64,000 bases of DNA, from assembly GCA_965246795.1 (NCBI GenBank), contig CBDFFN010000006.1, positions 62,001-126,000 of the forward strand, read 5' to 3'. Under the pieces are notes generated by a model. The model was not told the origin of the DNA and ran no database searches. It saw only the letters and a program-made list of their open reading frames with translations. Shown one piece after another: positions 1-6,910 of this stretch (positions within the stretch are counted from its first letter, which is position 1; each line of letters starts with the position of its first letter). Both the position numbers and the translations under genes were made by a program. The stretch comes from JAJXWB01 sp965246795. GTDB taxonomy: Bacteria > Pseudomonadota > Alphaproteobacteria > Rhizobiales > Beijerinckiaceae.

Positions 1-207
1 GGCAATGTGGCGGCTATTAAAGTGGTAAGCGCCAACGCGGCGAACCGTGCCGAAGACCTTCGCGAGATCGTCGCGGACATCCGGGCGAGCGGTGTCGAGA
101 CGCTACTGGGGATTGCCGAAGAGCTGACTGCCCGCGAGATCGTGACCGCACGTGGCGGCGCGTGGCACGCATCGTCTGTGCGAAACTTGCTCGCCATGCT
201 CGCCTGA
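1..207 (+). CDS. Serine recombinase, C-terminal fragment (cut by window edge)
   Basis: The frame is open from base 1 and stops at 205-207, so only the last 68 codons of a gene that begins outside the window are visible. The tail has the pattern of the DNA-binding C-terminus of small resolvase/invertase-type serine recombinases: an Ala/Arg-rich helix, then a helix-turn-helix with 'IAEELTARE', 'TARGGAWH' and a final 'SVRNLLA'. The catalytic Ser domain is not visible. A hairpin terminator follows 28 bases after the stop. It may belong to a mobile element. The family call rests on the tail motif only. Confidence 0.7.
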   Translation, partial: GNVAAIKVVSANAANRAEDLREIVADIRASGVETLLGIAEELTAREIVTARGGAWHASSVRNLLAMLA

Positions 208-234
208 CCGTCTTCGCCACCGCTGGACATACGA

Positions 235-255
235 GCCGCTTTCGGGCGGCTTTTT
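235..255 (+). terminator. Rho-independent terminator after the recombinase
   Basis: A 6-bp stem (GCCGCT with GGCGGC) closes a TTCG tetraloop and is followed by five T. It lies just downstream of the recombinase stop, so it probably ends that transcript. Confidence 0.75.
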
Positions 256-423
256 CATTTCGAGGCTTTGAGATGTTCGTTTGAAAGTTTGTCGGGCGAG
301 GGCCAGTCATGCGTGCGCCACGAAAAGAGCACTTATAGCGATAGGTTGTCCACATGGGGCAACGGAGATCGAATGCTTTAGCCCGTCCATAGCGATAATG
401 TTATCGGGTAACGCGGGTGCGAT

Positions 424-1647
424 ATGTCAACCGACTCTTTGCCAGTGAGTAAGAAGCGCAGCAGGGGAATGTTCCTCACTAGCGCGAGAGAGCTATGCGC
501 CCTGAGCATATGGTTCTATATCCTGTGCAAGCTCTTTGTCGCGGATATCGATGTTTTCTTAGTTCAGCATCTTGCGCCATCACTAGAATGGCTGCTCGCA
601 TACAAAGCCCTGTTCTTTCTCGGGCTGCTAGGCTTGACGCTGCTTGCTGTCCGATCGTGGCGAAGCGCGTGGTTCGTCGCGTTCATTGCGATCTACCCGC
701 TCTACGTCGTCTTTGTCCGCATTCCGCTCATTCTGTTCCGTGCGGGCAACTGGGTTGTCGCAGTGAATGTCATCAATACGGCGGCACAATTCGTCTTGAA
801 CGTGCGTTACAACGTTGCCGCATTTGCCACATATGCCATAGCATTTACGGTGGCAATCGCGTCGAGCGACGTGATATCACTTCAACTGGCTGCGATCGCT
901 CTTGTAGGATGTTTGCTCGCATCATTCTATCGTCGAACGAAAGCGGCGCTCTCCAGCGACCCACTCGTCCGATATTACCGTGCGGGAATTGAACGAATTG
1001 CTTTAGGCGCGACTGTCAACATCAAGCCGAACGCAGAAATTTCTGCGCTGCCAGTCTCGTCTCTCGACGAAAAGCAGATGGCCGAATACAAGAACTCGCT
1101 GCTCGCGGCTGTGCTCTACAATCGCGTCTGCCTGTTTCTAGCGCGCCGCATGAAGGACTTTTATGATAGTCCATTCGCGCTCGCATCGCGAGCGTTTTCA
1201 GCGCTAGCGTTTTGGCTCAGCATTGTCGTGACATTCGGTGCAGTTTACGTCGTGCTTTATAAGATTGAGCCATTTGATTTCACTGCTTCGCAGACACCAT
1301 CCATCTTTCAATTCTTCCGGTTTAGCTTTAGTGTTGCATATTTCTCATCAATACCGGAGCTTTCAGCGGCCTCAGTGCTTAGTCAGACCTTGGTCATGCT
1401 CGAAGCATTCTGCACGCTCGCCACGGTTACGGTGTCTGTAGGGTTGCTCGTCAATTTTAAATCACAACGCGCCAATCATGACGTTGATAGCCTTGTCACC
1501 GCCTTCGCCAAGGCCGCTAGCGAAGCTGATGAGCTGGTGCGCTTGCGCTTCAGATTTCCGAGCGTAGACGAAGCCCAAGCAGAATTGCAGCGCCTTGAAA
1601 GCGGCCTGATGCAGGTGCTCCTATTTTTAACCCGTGGTGCAACGTAG
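424..1647 (+). CDS. Polytopic membrane protein with channel-like C-terminal pore region
   Basis: I do not recognise a named family for this 407-residue protein. The N-terminus is basic (KKRSR, residues 10-14), followed by hydrophobic segments near residues 25-43, 60-77, 84-104 and 133-168. A soluble stretch spans about 170-255. The C-terminal third has a helix at 258-280, a re-entrant-looking segment at 296-318 and a helix at 320-343. This order (helix, pore loop, helix) resembles the two-helix Ion_trans_2 potassium-channel fold, but the TxGYG filter is absent; the equivalent position reads AYFSSIPE. A charged tail follows. It lies between two terminators as a single transcription unit of accessory type. 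Membrane location is clear from the sequence; channel function is inference. Confidence 0.6.
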   Translation: MSTDSLPVSKKRSRGMFLTSARELCALSIWFYILCKLFVADIDVFLVQHLAPSLEWLLAYKALFFLGLLGLTLLAVRSWRSAWFVAFIAIYPLYVVFVRIPLILFRAGNWVVAVNVINTAAQFVLNVRYNVAAFATYAIAFTVAIASSDVISLQLAAIALVGCLLASFYRRTKAALSSDPLVRYYRAGIERIALGATVNIKPNAEISALPVSSLDEKQMAEYKNSLLAAVLYNRVCLFLARRMKDFYDSPFALASRAFSALAFWLSIVVTFGAVYVVLYKIEPFDFTASQTPSIFQFFRFSFSVAYFSSIPELSAASVLSQTLVMLEAFCTLATVTVSVGLLVNFKSQRANHDVDSLVTAFAKAASEADELVRLRFRFPSVDEAQAELQRLESGLMQVLLFLTRGAT

Positions 1648-1653
1648 TGCTAA

Positions 1654-1923
1654 TCAAGACTTCGGTAGCATTATCGGCTGCGTGTCCACGCCAAGCTCGA
1701 TAAGCGCTGCTTCATGCCCTGCCACGATCTCTGACATCGCGTCGAGGCGCCGCTCGAATTCTTCTCGCGCGGATCGGATATCGCCTTGCAGTAGGTTGTC
1801 ATCCGCGATCAGCATCACGCCAAGCTTGTAGATGCCATCACATTCGTGATCGAGCTTGCGTTCTAGCGCGCTCAATCTGGTATCGATCGTCTCTTGATAT
1901 GCCTTGATGTCCTCGGACACCAT
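1654..1923 (-). CDS. Small coiled-coil hypothetical protein
   Basis: This 89-residue acidic protein has no recognised domain. Heptad-like spacing of Leu, Ile and Ala runs through most of its length (for example residues 10-30 and 45-75), so a coiled coil or helical hairpin is likely. It is convergent with the membrane protein gene, with six bases between the stops. No signal peptide or membrane segment is seen. Codon use looks like its neighbours, which supports a real gene, but no function can be assigned. Confidence 0.5.
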   Translation of the reverse strand: MVSEDIKAYQETIDTRLSALERKLDHECDGIYKLGVMLIADDNLLQGDIRSAREEFERRLDAMSEIVAGHEAALIELGVDTQPIMLPKS

Positions 1924-1951
1924 CCGTTGCGCAGACGATCGATCGAACGAA

Positions 1952-1973
1952 GCCGCCTTCGGGCGGCTTTTTT
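1952..1973 (+). terminator. Rho-independent terminator, GCCGCC-TTCG-GGCGGC
   Basis: A perfect 6-bp stem with a TTCG loop is followed by six T on the + strand. It lies upstream of the small coiled-coil gene on the other strand and before the STM3941-like gene. It closely resembles the terminator at 235-255, and the bases after it are also similar. Confidence 0.7.
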
Positions 1974-2076
1974 GCTTCTTGGATTTGTGATGGTCGCAGG
2001 ACAGTGATGCGCCGTGGATCGGTTATGAGCGCGTCAAGAAAGAGCCGTTGTGGTCAATCCGGACAATGGGGGAAAC

Positions 2077-2598
2077 ATGTTGGACGAGTTCGTTGCTTAC
2101 CCGGCTCACGCGAAGCGATTGCTGCTGGCCTGTGGTTCAGCGATCTTCGCGGTACTTGGCCTTTGGATGGCAGGGCTCTTTGGAACTGTGCCGACATCCG
2201 TTCGCTACTCACACGATATGATCGTATCTGTTGGCTGGCTTTGTTTTATTCTTTTCGGGCTTTGCAGCATTGCATGGCTGATCGGAAGCTTTGCGAAGGG
2301 CGCGGCGGTCGTTATTGGGCTTGAGGGTATCCGTTGTACGTCTTGGTCGGATGCATTGATCCCGTGGAGCGAGATCAAGGACGTAAACGTGTGGGCCTAC
2401 AACAAGAAGCAGAGATCGATCATCCTTGTTCTCTATGCACCGGATCGATTCCCCGGAAAGCCAATACCGGCCCTGCTTCAAGGTGTGAACAGGAAGCTCA
2501 CTGGCGGCGACGTTTTCATTAATCTCACAGGGACGGATCGTAGCTTTGAAGACGCAATGGCGGCAGTGAGTCGCTTCAGAGTCGCGAATAAGGTTTAG
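2077..2598 (+). CDS. STM3941-like small membrane protein
   Basis: The protein has 173 residues from the ATG at 2077, chosen because GGGGGA at 2068-2073 is a good ribosome site; an in-frame GTG at 2050 is the alternative. Two hydrophobic segments (about residues 14-36 and 48-70) are followed by a soluble domain with 'IPWSEI' and a terminal motif 'GGDVFINLTGTDRSFEDA', similar to the STM3941 family of uncharacterised membrane-anchored proteins. Topology is probably two helices near the N-terminus and a C-terminal domain resembling PH-like membrane proteins. Role unknown. It is accessory cargo beside the integrase-linked genes. Confidence 0.6.
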   Translation: MLDEFVAYPAHAKRLLLACGSAIFAVLGLWMAGLFGTVPTSVRYSHDMIVSVGWLCFILFGLCSIAWLIGSFAKGAAVVIGLEGIRCTSWSDALIPWSEIKDVNVWAYNKKQRSIILVLYAPDRFPGKPIPALLQGVNRKLTGGDVFINLTGTDRSFEDAMAAVSRFRVANKV

Positions 2599-3123
2599 CT
2601 CGGCGTGTTACGGCCATCACGCGGAGCGCGCGTTGCGCGCTATCAAAACCAATTGGAGAGGACGAGATAGAACGGGCGAGTCGTACAAGGCGAAGTTTCT
2701 TGTTTCCTCGCACCAACGGAAGCCCTTCAGGTTGCCCGCCCGTGCAAAGGACGAGTTGCCGCTGAAAGCGGGAACCGGCCGCACGTAGGGCATGGATTCG
2801 CGAAGCGAAGACATATATCTGAGAGACGAAGCCTTCAGGCTCCTCCCCGCACAAGCCTATAGGCATCTGATACACGTAGACTGGTCGCCCGCTACTCACG
2901 CGCTTCGCGCTTTCGTGCGGACGAGCATGCCTTCTGCCCTTCGCGACGTGCTGCGCTTCTCGCGTTCCTCGCCTTCGGCTTCGTCCGCTTCGATGCTCGC
3001 CCTACTCAGGGCTTCGGTCATGTGCTGCGCCTCAAAAATGAACGACTTGGCAGTCGAATTCGCGTTACGAAATCCTTTTAATATATAAAGGAAAAAGTAA
3101 CAGGTTTGATGGCCGTAACACCC
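2599..3123. other. Gene-free 525-bp stretch with terminal inverted repeats
   Basis: No convincing gene is present on either strand. The open frames here have arginine- and serine-rich, low-quality translations. The stretch begins and ends with a perfect 15-bp inverted repeat (separate entry) and contains an AT-rich spot at 3074-3091 where CCTTT and AAAGG flank TAATATAT. The AT-rich part stands out against GC-rich flanks and could be a promoter or melting region. Confidence 0.5.
2605..3121. repeat. 15-bp perfect terminal inverted repeats
   Basis: GTGTTACGGCCATCA at 2605-2619 is the exact reverse complement of the bases at 3107-3121. The match stops at both ends. No flanking target duplication was found by eye. 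The arrangement is like a small non-autonomous insertion (MITE-like) or two operator copies in opposite orientation. Confidence 0.6.
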
Positions 3124-4530
3124 CTACGCGGCCTTCTTCTTGTTCTCGGCGCGCCACACTCGCATCTTCTCTGCCGCCGATTTATACACACGTTTGCGAC
3201 CCGGCTTCTTCTCTTCTGTCGCGTGCTCAATCCCGCCAAGATGCTCTACCCGCGATCCGGGAAAGCGCTTTGAAAGCCACTCTGCCGCGAAACGATCCAT
3301 CAACACGATCCGCTTCGGTGACTGGTCCAACGGCTTACGTGCCGATCCTCGCATGGCAGCTTGATAGCAGGCAGTCGCATAGATTGCGGTCCTGATCGCG
3401 GTATAACCGACTTGGAGGATGTCTTCCAACATCGTCCTATGTGGACCAAACAGGTTCAGCGCGCTGAAGACCACAATGTCATCAAAACTCTGAAAGATAT
3501 TCAGCCCGTGCGGCACACCGGGCAATTGCGTCGCCTTCGGAAAGGCGCGTGCAACCCGTTTCTCAGTGTCATTGTTCGCCATGTAGGCAAATTCTTCGCC
3601 GAAGAGAGTTGAAACGAGACCGAGGCAACCATCGAACACGTCTGCATCAACGATCTCACACCCGTCTATCTTTAACTTTCGATCGCGTTTGTTCTTTGAC
3701 CAATCCGATTGCGAGACATAGTAGAATGTCATGGTTGCGCCGTTGGCATGATGGCGGTAGCGCAGACGATCCATCAATGACGCTGGCGCATCTCGCATCA
3801 CCACGCCATGCGGCTTCCACGCGTAATATAGGAGCGTATCCTTCAAGCAAGCCGACGCGATGTAAGCCATCTTGAACTGCGTCAATATAGACGGCTTCAG
3901 TATCGCAAGTGTGGTTAGCTTGTCTTCCAATCCGTCCAAAAGTTTTTGATAATCCGCCTCCCGCACGTACACGTCCTTATATTCCGAGCGGATCGGACCT
4001 GCGATCGATTGCAGACAATTGAACACGGCGTCGCGATGACGATTGATCGCGGCGGGGGAGAGATTCTTTAGCGGTAGTAGTTTGGCGTAGCCATCGCGAA
4101 ACGGCTCTAGCTGGACGTGATCCGTAATCATGCGGTGATTGTCAGGCACGGTGATCGAATGGAATGCGTGTACATCAGGCACCTCGTCCACCATCACCGT
4201 CCAGTATCGCCCGGCACCGGCAAGGTTCGGTTCTGCCAAAAGTGCCGCGTGCGTGATGAAGAGGATTTCCCCGCCCGGTTGTGCATTCACAAAGTGATTG
4301 ATGATCGCTCCGTTCACGTTCCCCGGATGCGTGCAACTGTGTATCGCTGTGACGGGGTATGGGGGGGTTAGCCGAGCTAGCTCGTTCGCTACGGTTTCTT
4401 GGATCAGCACGGTTGTCGGCATAACGATCAGAACCTTTTGGTCCAGTCGTGCGAGGCGATCGGCCTCTTCCATCAACACGCGCGTTTTGCCCGCCCCGGC
4501 CGAGGCGTCTATCAGAATTATCTCACACAT
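3124..4530 (-). CDS. P-loop DExx ATPase / helicase-like protein of a mobile element
   Basis: This 468-residue protein opens directly with a P-loop, ASAGAGKT (residues 9-16), preceded by a beta strand. A motif-Ia-like 'PTT' follows at 38-40 and a Walker B 'VMVDE' at 112-116, continuing 'VP', the DExx form of superfamily 1/2 helicases. Clear motifs III-VI of a second RecA domain are not obvious, so it may be a divergent helicase or a single-domain ATPase. The last 40 residues are basic (KKPGRKR, ENKKK) and could bind DNA. It is divergent from the VapE-like gene, sharing a control region with a perfect palindrome. Likely a replication or maintenance function of the element; the exact role is unknown. 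Confidence 0.6.
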   Translation of the reverse strand: MCEIILIDASAGAGKTRVLMEEADRLARLDQKVLIVMPTTVLIQETVANELARLTPPYPVTAIHSCTHPGNVNGAIINHFVNAQPGGEILFITHAALLAEPNLAGAGRYWTVMVDEVPDVHAFHSITVPDNHRMITDHVQLEPFRDGYAKLLPLKNLSPAAINRHRDAVFNCLQSIAGPIRSEYKDVYVREADYQKLLDGLEDKLTTLAILKPSILTQFKMAYIASACLKDTLLYYAWKPHGVVMRDAPASLMDRLRYRHHANGATMTFYYVSQSDWSKNKRDRKLKIDGCEIVDADVFDGCLGLVSTLFGEEFAYMANNDTEKRVARAFPKATQLPGVPHGLNIFQSFDDIVVFSALNLFGPHRTMLEDILQVGYTAIRTAIYATACYQAAMRGSARKPLDQSPKRIVLMDRFAAEWLSKRFPGSRVEHLGGIEHATEEKKPGRKRVYKSAAEKMRVWRAENKKKAA

Positions 4531-5022
4531 ATTGTCCTTGTTGCCGTCGCCTCAGATGAACGCGGATGTCGGCTTCCAAGATTACTTATGGGAGGGGCAT
4601 TGCAGGCGTCAATAAAGATCGTTTTATCGTGAAGCGAACGAAGCCGTTCGACTGGATGCAGGACAACGTTGCGATGTTAGACCGTTATCTGGGACCATGG
4701 GGCAGGTGATCCACTTCGTTGAACCGAATGACGACCCAACCCTCCGACGCGGTCCTTCCGAGCGAGTTGTAGCGAGTCGCTACAAAATGGACGCGCCGTC
4801 CGGGGTAAGTTGCAAATAAGAGCAAAGCCTGTTACAACCTTCGTATTGCCTGATTGCTCGGCGTTGTTTTGTCCGGGTTCGATTGCCTAGCGATCTTTTG
4901 TCTCGGTCCCCGCGAGCTTGTGCGCAAGCCGCCTGTGCGTGATCCAGCATCGAAGTCATTTCCAAAGACCGATTGCCAAATCGTCAACGGCCTCGTTTTC
5001 GGGGCGACTTTGGAATGCGACA
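4531..5022. other. Divergent control region between ATPase and VapE-like genes
   Basis: The stretch has no standard gene. It holds a perfect palindrome at 4767-4785. Two very short overlapping frames are visible: 4629-4709 (26 codons, GTG start, translation rich in W, D and L) and 4706-4819 (37 codons), coupled by a GTGA overlap. They read like protein but have no recognised match, and may be remnants or leader peptides. Promoters for both flanking genes are expected here, but no clear boxes could be picked. Confidence 0.4.
4767..4785. promoter_or_regulatory. Perfect 9-1-9 palindrome, likely operator
   Basis: TTGTAGCGA, one G, then TCGCTACAA: a perfect inverted repeat of 19 bases in the region between the divergent ATPase and VapE-like genes. 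Size and symmetry suit a dimeric HTH repressor. No repressor gene is visible beside it; the regulator may lie outside the window or be the excisionase-like HTH protein. Confidence 0.55.
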
Positions 5023-6312
5023 ATGGCTACACATATCAAGCAGCAATTGGCGGCGCGGACTGGACACAATTCTGCGCAAGACGATGTCTACACAAGCGTA
5101 GAGCGGATGTTCGTTCGGGATTATCTCGAACGAAAAAGCATCGGCGTTCGCTTCGATGGCGGGCTATTCAGAGAAGGCCAAGACGATTGGAAGCCGCTTG
5201 GACGGTCTGATCTTCGGTATGCAATTGCTCGTCGCTCACTGGACCATGAACGTCTCCTCCAAGACTTGATCGCGACGGGCAAACAGATTGGCCTGAAGAA
5301 GGGCGATCTCCGCGACGCCTTCCGGGTCGTCTTCGATCATATGAAGTGGCATCGGCGGGCCGATCTTCTCGCTCCACTGTTTTCGGGCGACGAGCTGTCG
5401 AACATCGAGCGAAAGAAGGCTGAGTCGCAGTGGAAGCGACTAGCAGAAGCTAGCTTCGAAATGCCGGTCTGCTTGTCGGTCGCGGTGATGAAGCACTTCG
5501 TCTGGCAGGTTGGACGCAAGGCCGCTCGCGAAGCAGTGACCGACCATCTGATGCCGGTATTTTTCTCGCCCAATCACGGTAGCGGAAAAACGACTGCCGT
5601 TCAGCGCTTCTGCCAACCGGTCAAGGAACTTTGCTATCCGGGAAGCGCCGATGAGATCAGCGATCCGCGATCTTCCCAAATCTTCAGCTATCCGGTCATC
5701 GATGTTGACGACATGGGCCGGGTGCTGCCGGACAAGGTGGCCAACCTGAAGCGCATCATCACGGGCGGGAGCCTTGGCCGTCGCAAACTATTCTCCAGCC
5801 TTGCGGTCAAAACAGAACAGCGGACCACGCTAATCGGGACATCAAATCTGCCGCTCTCGGAATTGATCAACGATCCTACCGGCAACCGGCGCTTTTGTGA
5901 GATGCCGTTTGGTAACGCAAATCCGGGGCGCGGAGGAAGCCAGCGCGTTCAGGACATCATCAACGGGACCGACTACGGGCTGCTGTGGCGCAGCGTAGAC
6001 ATCATGGACGCGAGCCCGATTGGCGCAGCGATGTCTGAACTGGTCAAGCATCAAGAAAAGTCACACGCGATCGACCCTCTCGAAGAATGGCTGCGTGGCT
6101 TGAACGTCGCGACGCTGCCGGTGGAGGCGATCAGTCACGGAAGACGAGGCGTCAATGCAACGAAGCTGCACCGCATCCACCAAGAGACGACGAAGCAGCG
6201 GGTGGCGATTAACCTCTGGTCAGCGCAGATGGCGGCATTTGCTGGCAAGCCGGGACTGCCGTTCGCCGAGCGGGTGAAGCTTGAGAAGGGTTCCTTCTTC
6301 CCGCTCGCATAA
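5023..6312 (+). CDS. VapE-like (virulence-associated E) AAA+/SF3 helicase
   Basis: The protein has 429 residues from the ATG at 5023, an in-frame start where the protein-like sequence begins. The P-loop is PNHGSGKTT (residues 183-191). An acidic strand 'VIDVDD' (225-230) serves as Walker B, and 'TTLIGTSN' (268-275) then 'PTGNRRF' (285-291) supply the sensor Asn and the arginine pair typical of VapE-family ATPases in prophages, satellites and islands. The N-terminal 170 residues show no prim-pol signature, so this is helicase only. Homologues act in replication of mobile elements. Four 9-bp direct repeats lie 49 bases after the stop, as expected of an origin. Downstream are the excisionase-like and integrase genes on the same strand. 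Confidence 0.75.
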   Translation: MATHIKQQLAARTGHNSAQDDVYTSVERMFVRDYLERKSIGVRFDGGLFREGQDDWKPLGRSDLRYAIARRSLDHERLLQDLIATGKQIGLKKGDLRDAFRVVFDHMKWHRRADLLAPLFSGDELSNIERKKAESQWKRLAEASFEMPVCLSVAVMKHFVWQVGRKAAREAVTDHLMPVFFSPNHGSGKTTAVQRFCQPVKELCYPGSADEISDPRSSQIFSYPVIDVDDMGRVLPDKVANLKRIITGGSLGRRKLFSSLAVKTEQRTTLIGTSNLPLSELINDPTGNRRFCEMPFGNANPGRGGSQRVQDIINGTDYGLLWRSVDIMDASPIGAAMSELVKHQEKSHAIDPLEEWLRGLNVATLPVEAISHGRRGVNATKLHRIHQETTKQRVAINLWSAQMAAFAGKPGLPFAERVKLEKGSFFPLA

Positions 6313-6360
6313 ATATGGCGGGGCGGACGGATCGATGGTTATAATTGCACGGTTCGCCAG

Positions 6361-6396
6361 TGCCTCAGGTGCGTCAGGCCCATCAGGTGTGTCAGG
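6361..6396. repeat. Four tandem 9-bp iteron-like repeats (NNNNTCAGG)
   Basis: Four consecutive 9-mers each end in TCAGG: TGCCTCAGG, TGCGTCAGG, CCCATCAGG and TGTGTCAGG. The repeat begins 49 bases after the VapE-like stop and ends 124 bases before the excisionase-like start. Iterons next to a replication helicase gene suggest a replication origin. Arm-type binding sites for the integrase or excisionase are an alternative. Confidence 0.5.
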
Positions 6397-6520
6397 TCGC
6401 CAAAGGGCATCGTGGCTGGAGGGCCGTCGCGCAGACGGTTGGTACATTGCCCGCGAAAAATAATGACATCCTGAATCTCGACCCGCTACCGATAGGACAC
6501 AACGAGTTTGAGTTTGTGTC

Positions 6521-6910
6521 GTGTCGGTGGTGGAGGGTGTCCCTAAAGAAACGCGTTTGCTTACGATCGATGATTGCGCACGCTTTCTAAATTGCAGCGC
6601 GAAGCACATTCGTAAGTTGATCGCATCTGGCGACTTGCATCCAAGCGATCTCGCCGCAAGCGGTGCGCGAAATCAACTCTTGCGCGTCCATCCAGATGAG
6701 CTTGAGGCTTTCCGGGTGCGTCGGCTCTTAGGCCCCGCTCCAGCCCCGGTCCTGAGCCCGCCCGCGCCCATCCTTCTTGCCGCCGCGCTCTTTGTGAATA
6801 CCACAGCCGAGCCCAAGCCGTCGCGCTCAAAACAGCGTCGAGCGGGTCTTTCGCCCGGCGACCTAAAACAATCGCCATTAGACCATTTCAGGAGACTTAT
6901 TGATGCCTAG
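6521..6910 (+). CDS. Excisionase-type helix-turn-helix protein
   Basis: This is a 129-residue protein from a GTG start; no ATG is available in frame before the conserved part. Residues 13-67 match the excisionase/AlpA-like DNA-binding fold: 'LTIDDCARFLNCSAKHIRKLIASGDL' read in pieces, then an Arg-rich wing and 'VHPDELEAFR'. The C-terminal 60 residues are Pro/Ala-rich and then basic, without a known fold. Its stop overlaps the integrase start by eight bases, so the two are translationally coupled. The likely job is to direct the integrase to excise the element and perhaps regulate it. Confidence 0.7.
   Translation: MSVVEGVPKETRLLTIDDCARFLNCSAKHIRKLIASGDLHPSDLAASGARNQLLRVHPDELEAFRVRRLLGPAPAPVLSPPAPILLAAALFVNTTAEPKPSRSKQRRAGLSPGDLKQSPLDHFRRLIDA

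Noticed and set aside
2792..3088. 98-codon frame in the gene-free segment
   Set aside because: Serine/arginine-rich translation, no ribosome site, and no recognisable motif; it lies within the inverted-repeat segment.
6361..6396. CRISPR-like array
   Set aside because: Repeats are only 9 bases with no spacers and no cas genes; nothing else in the window resembles a CRISPR array.
6281..6463. Collagen-like Gly-Ala-Ser-Gly peptide read from the 9-bp repeats
   Set aside because: The pattern comes from the tandem DNA repeat itself, and the frame has no protein support on either side.
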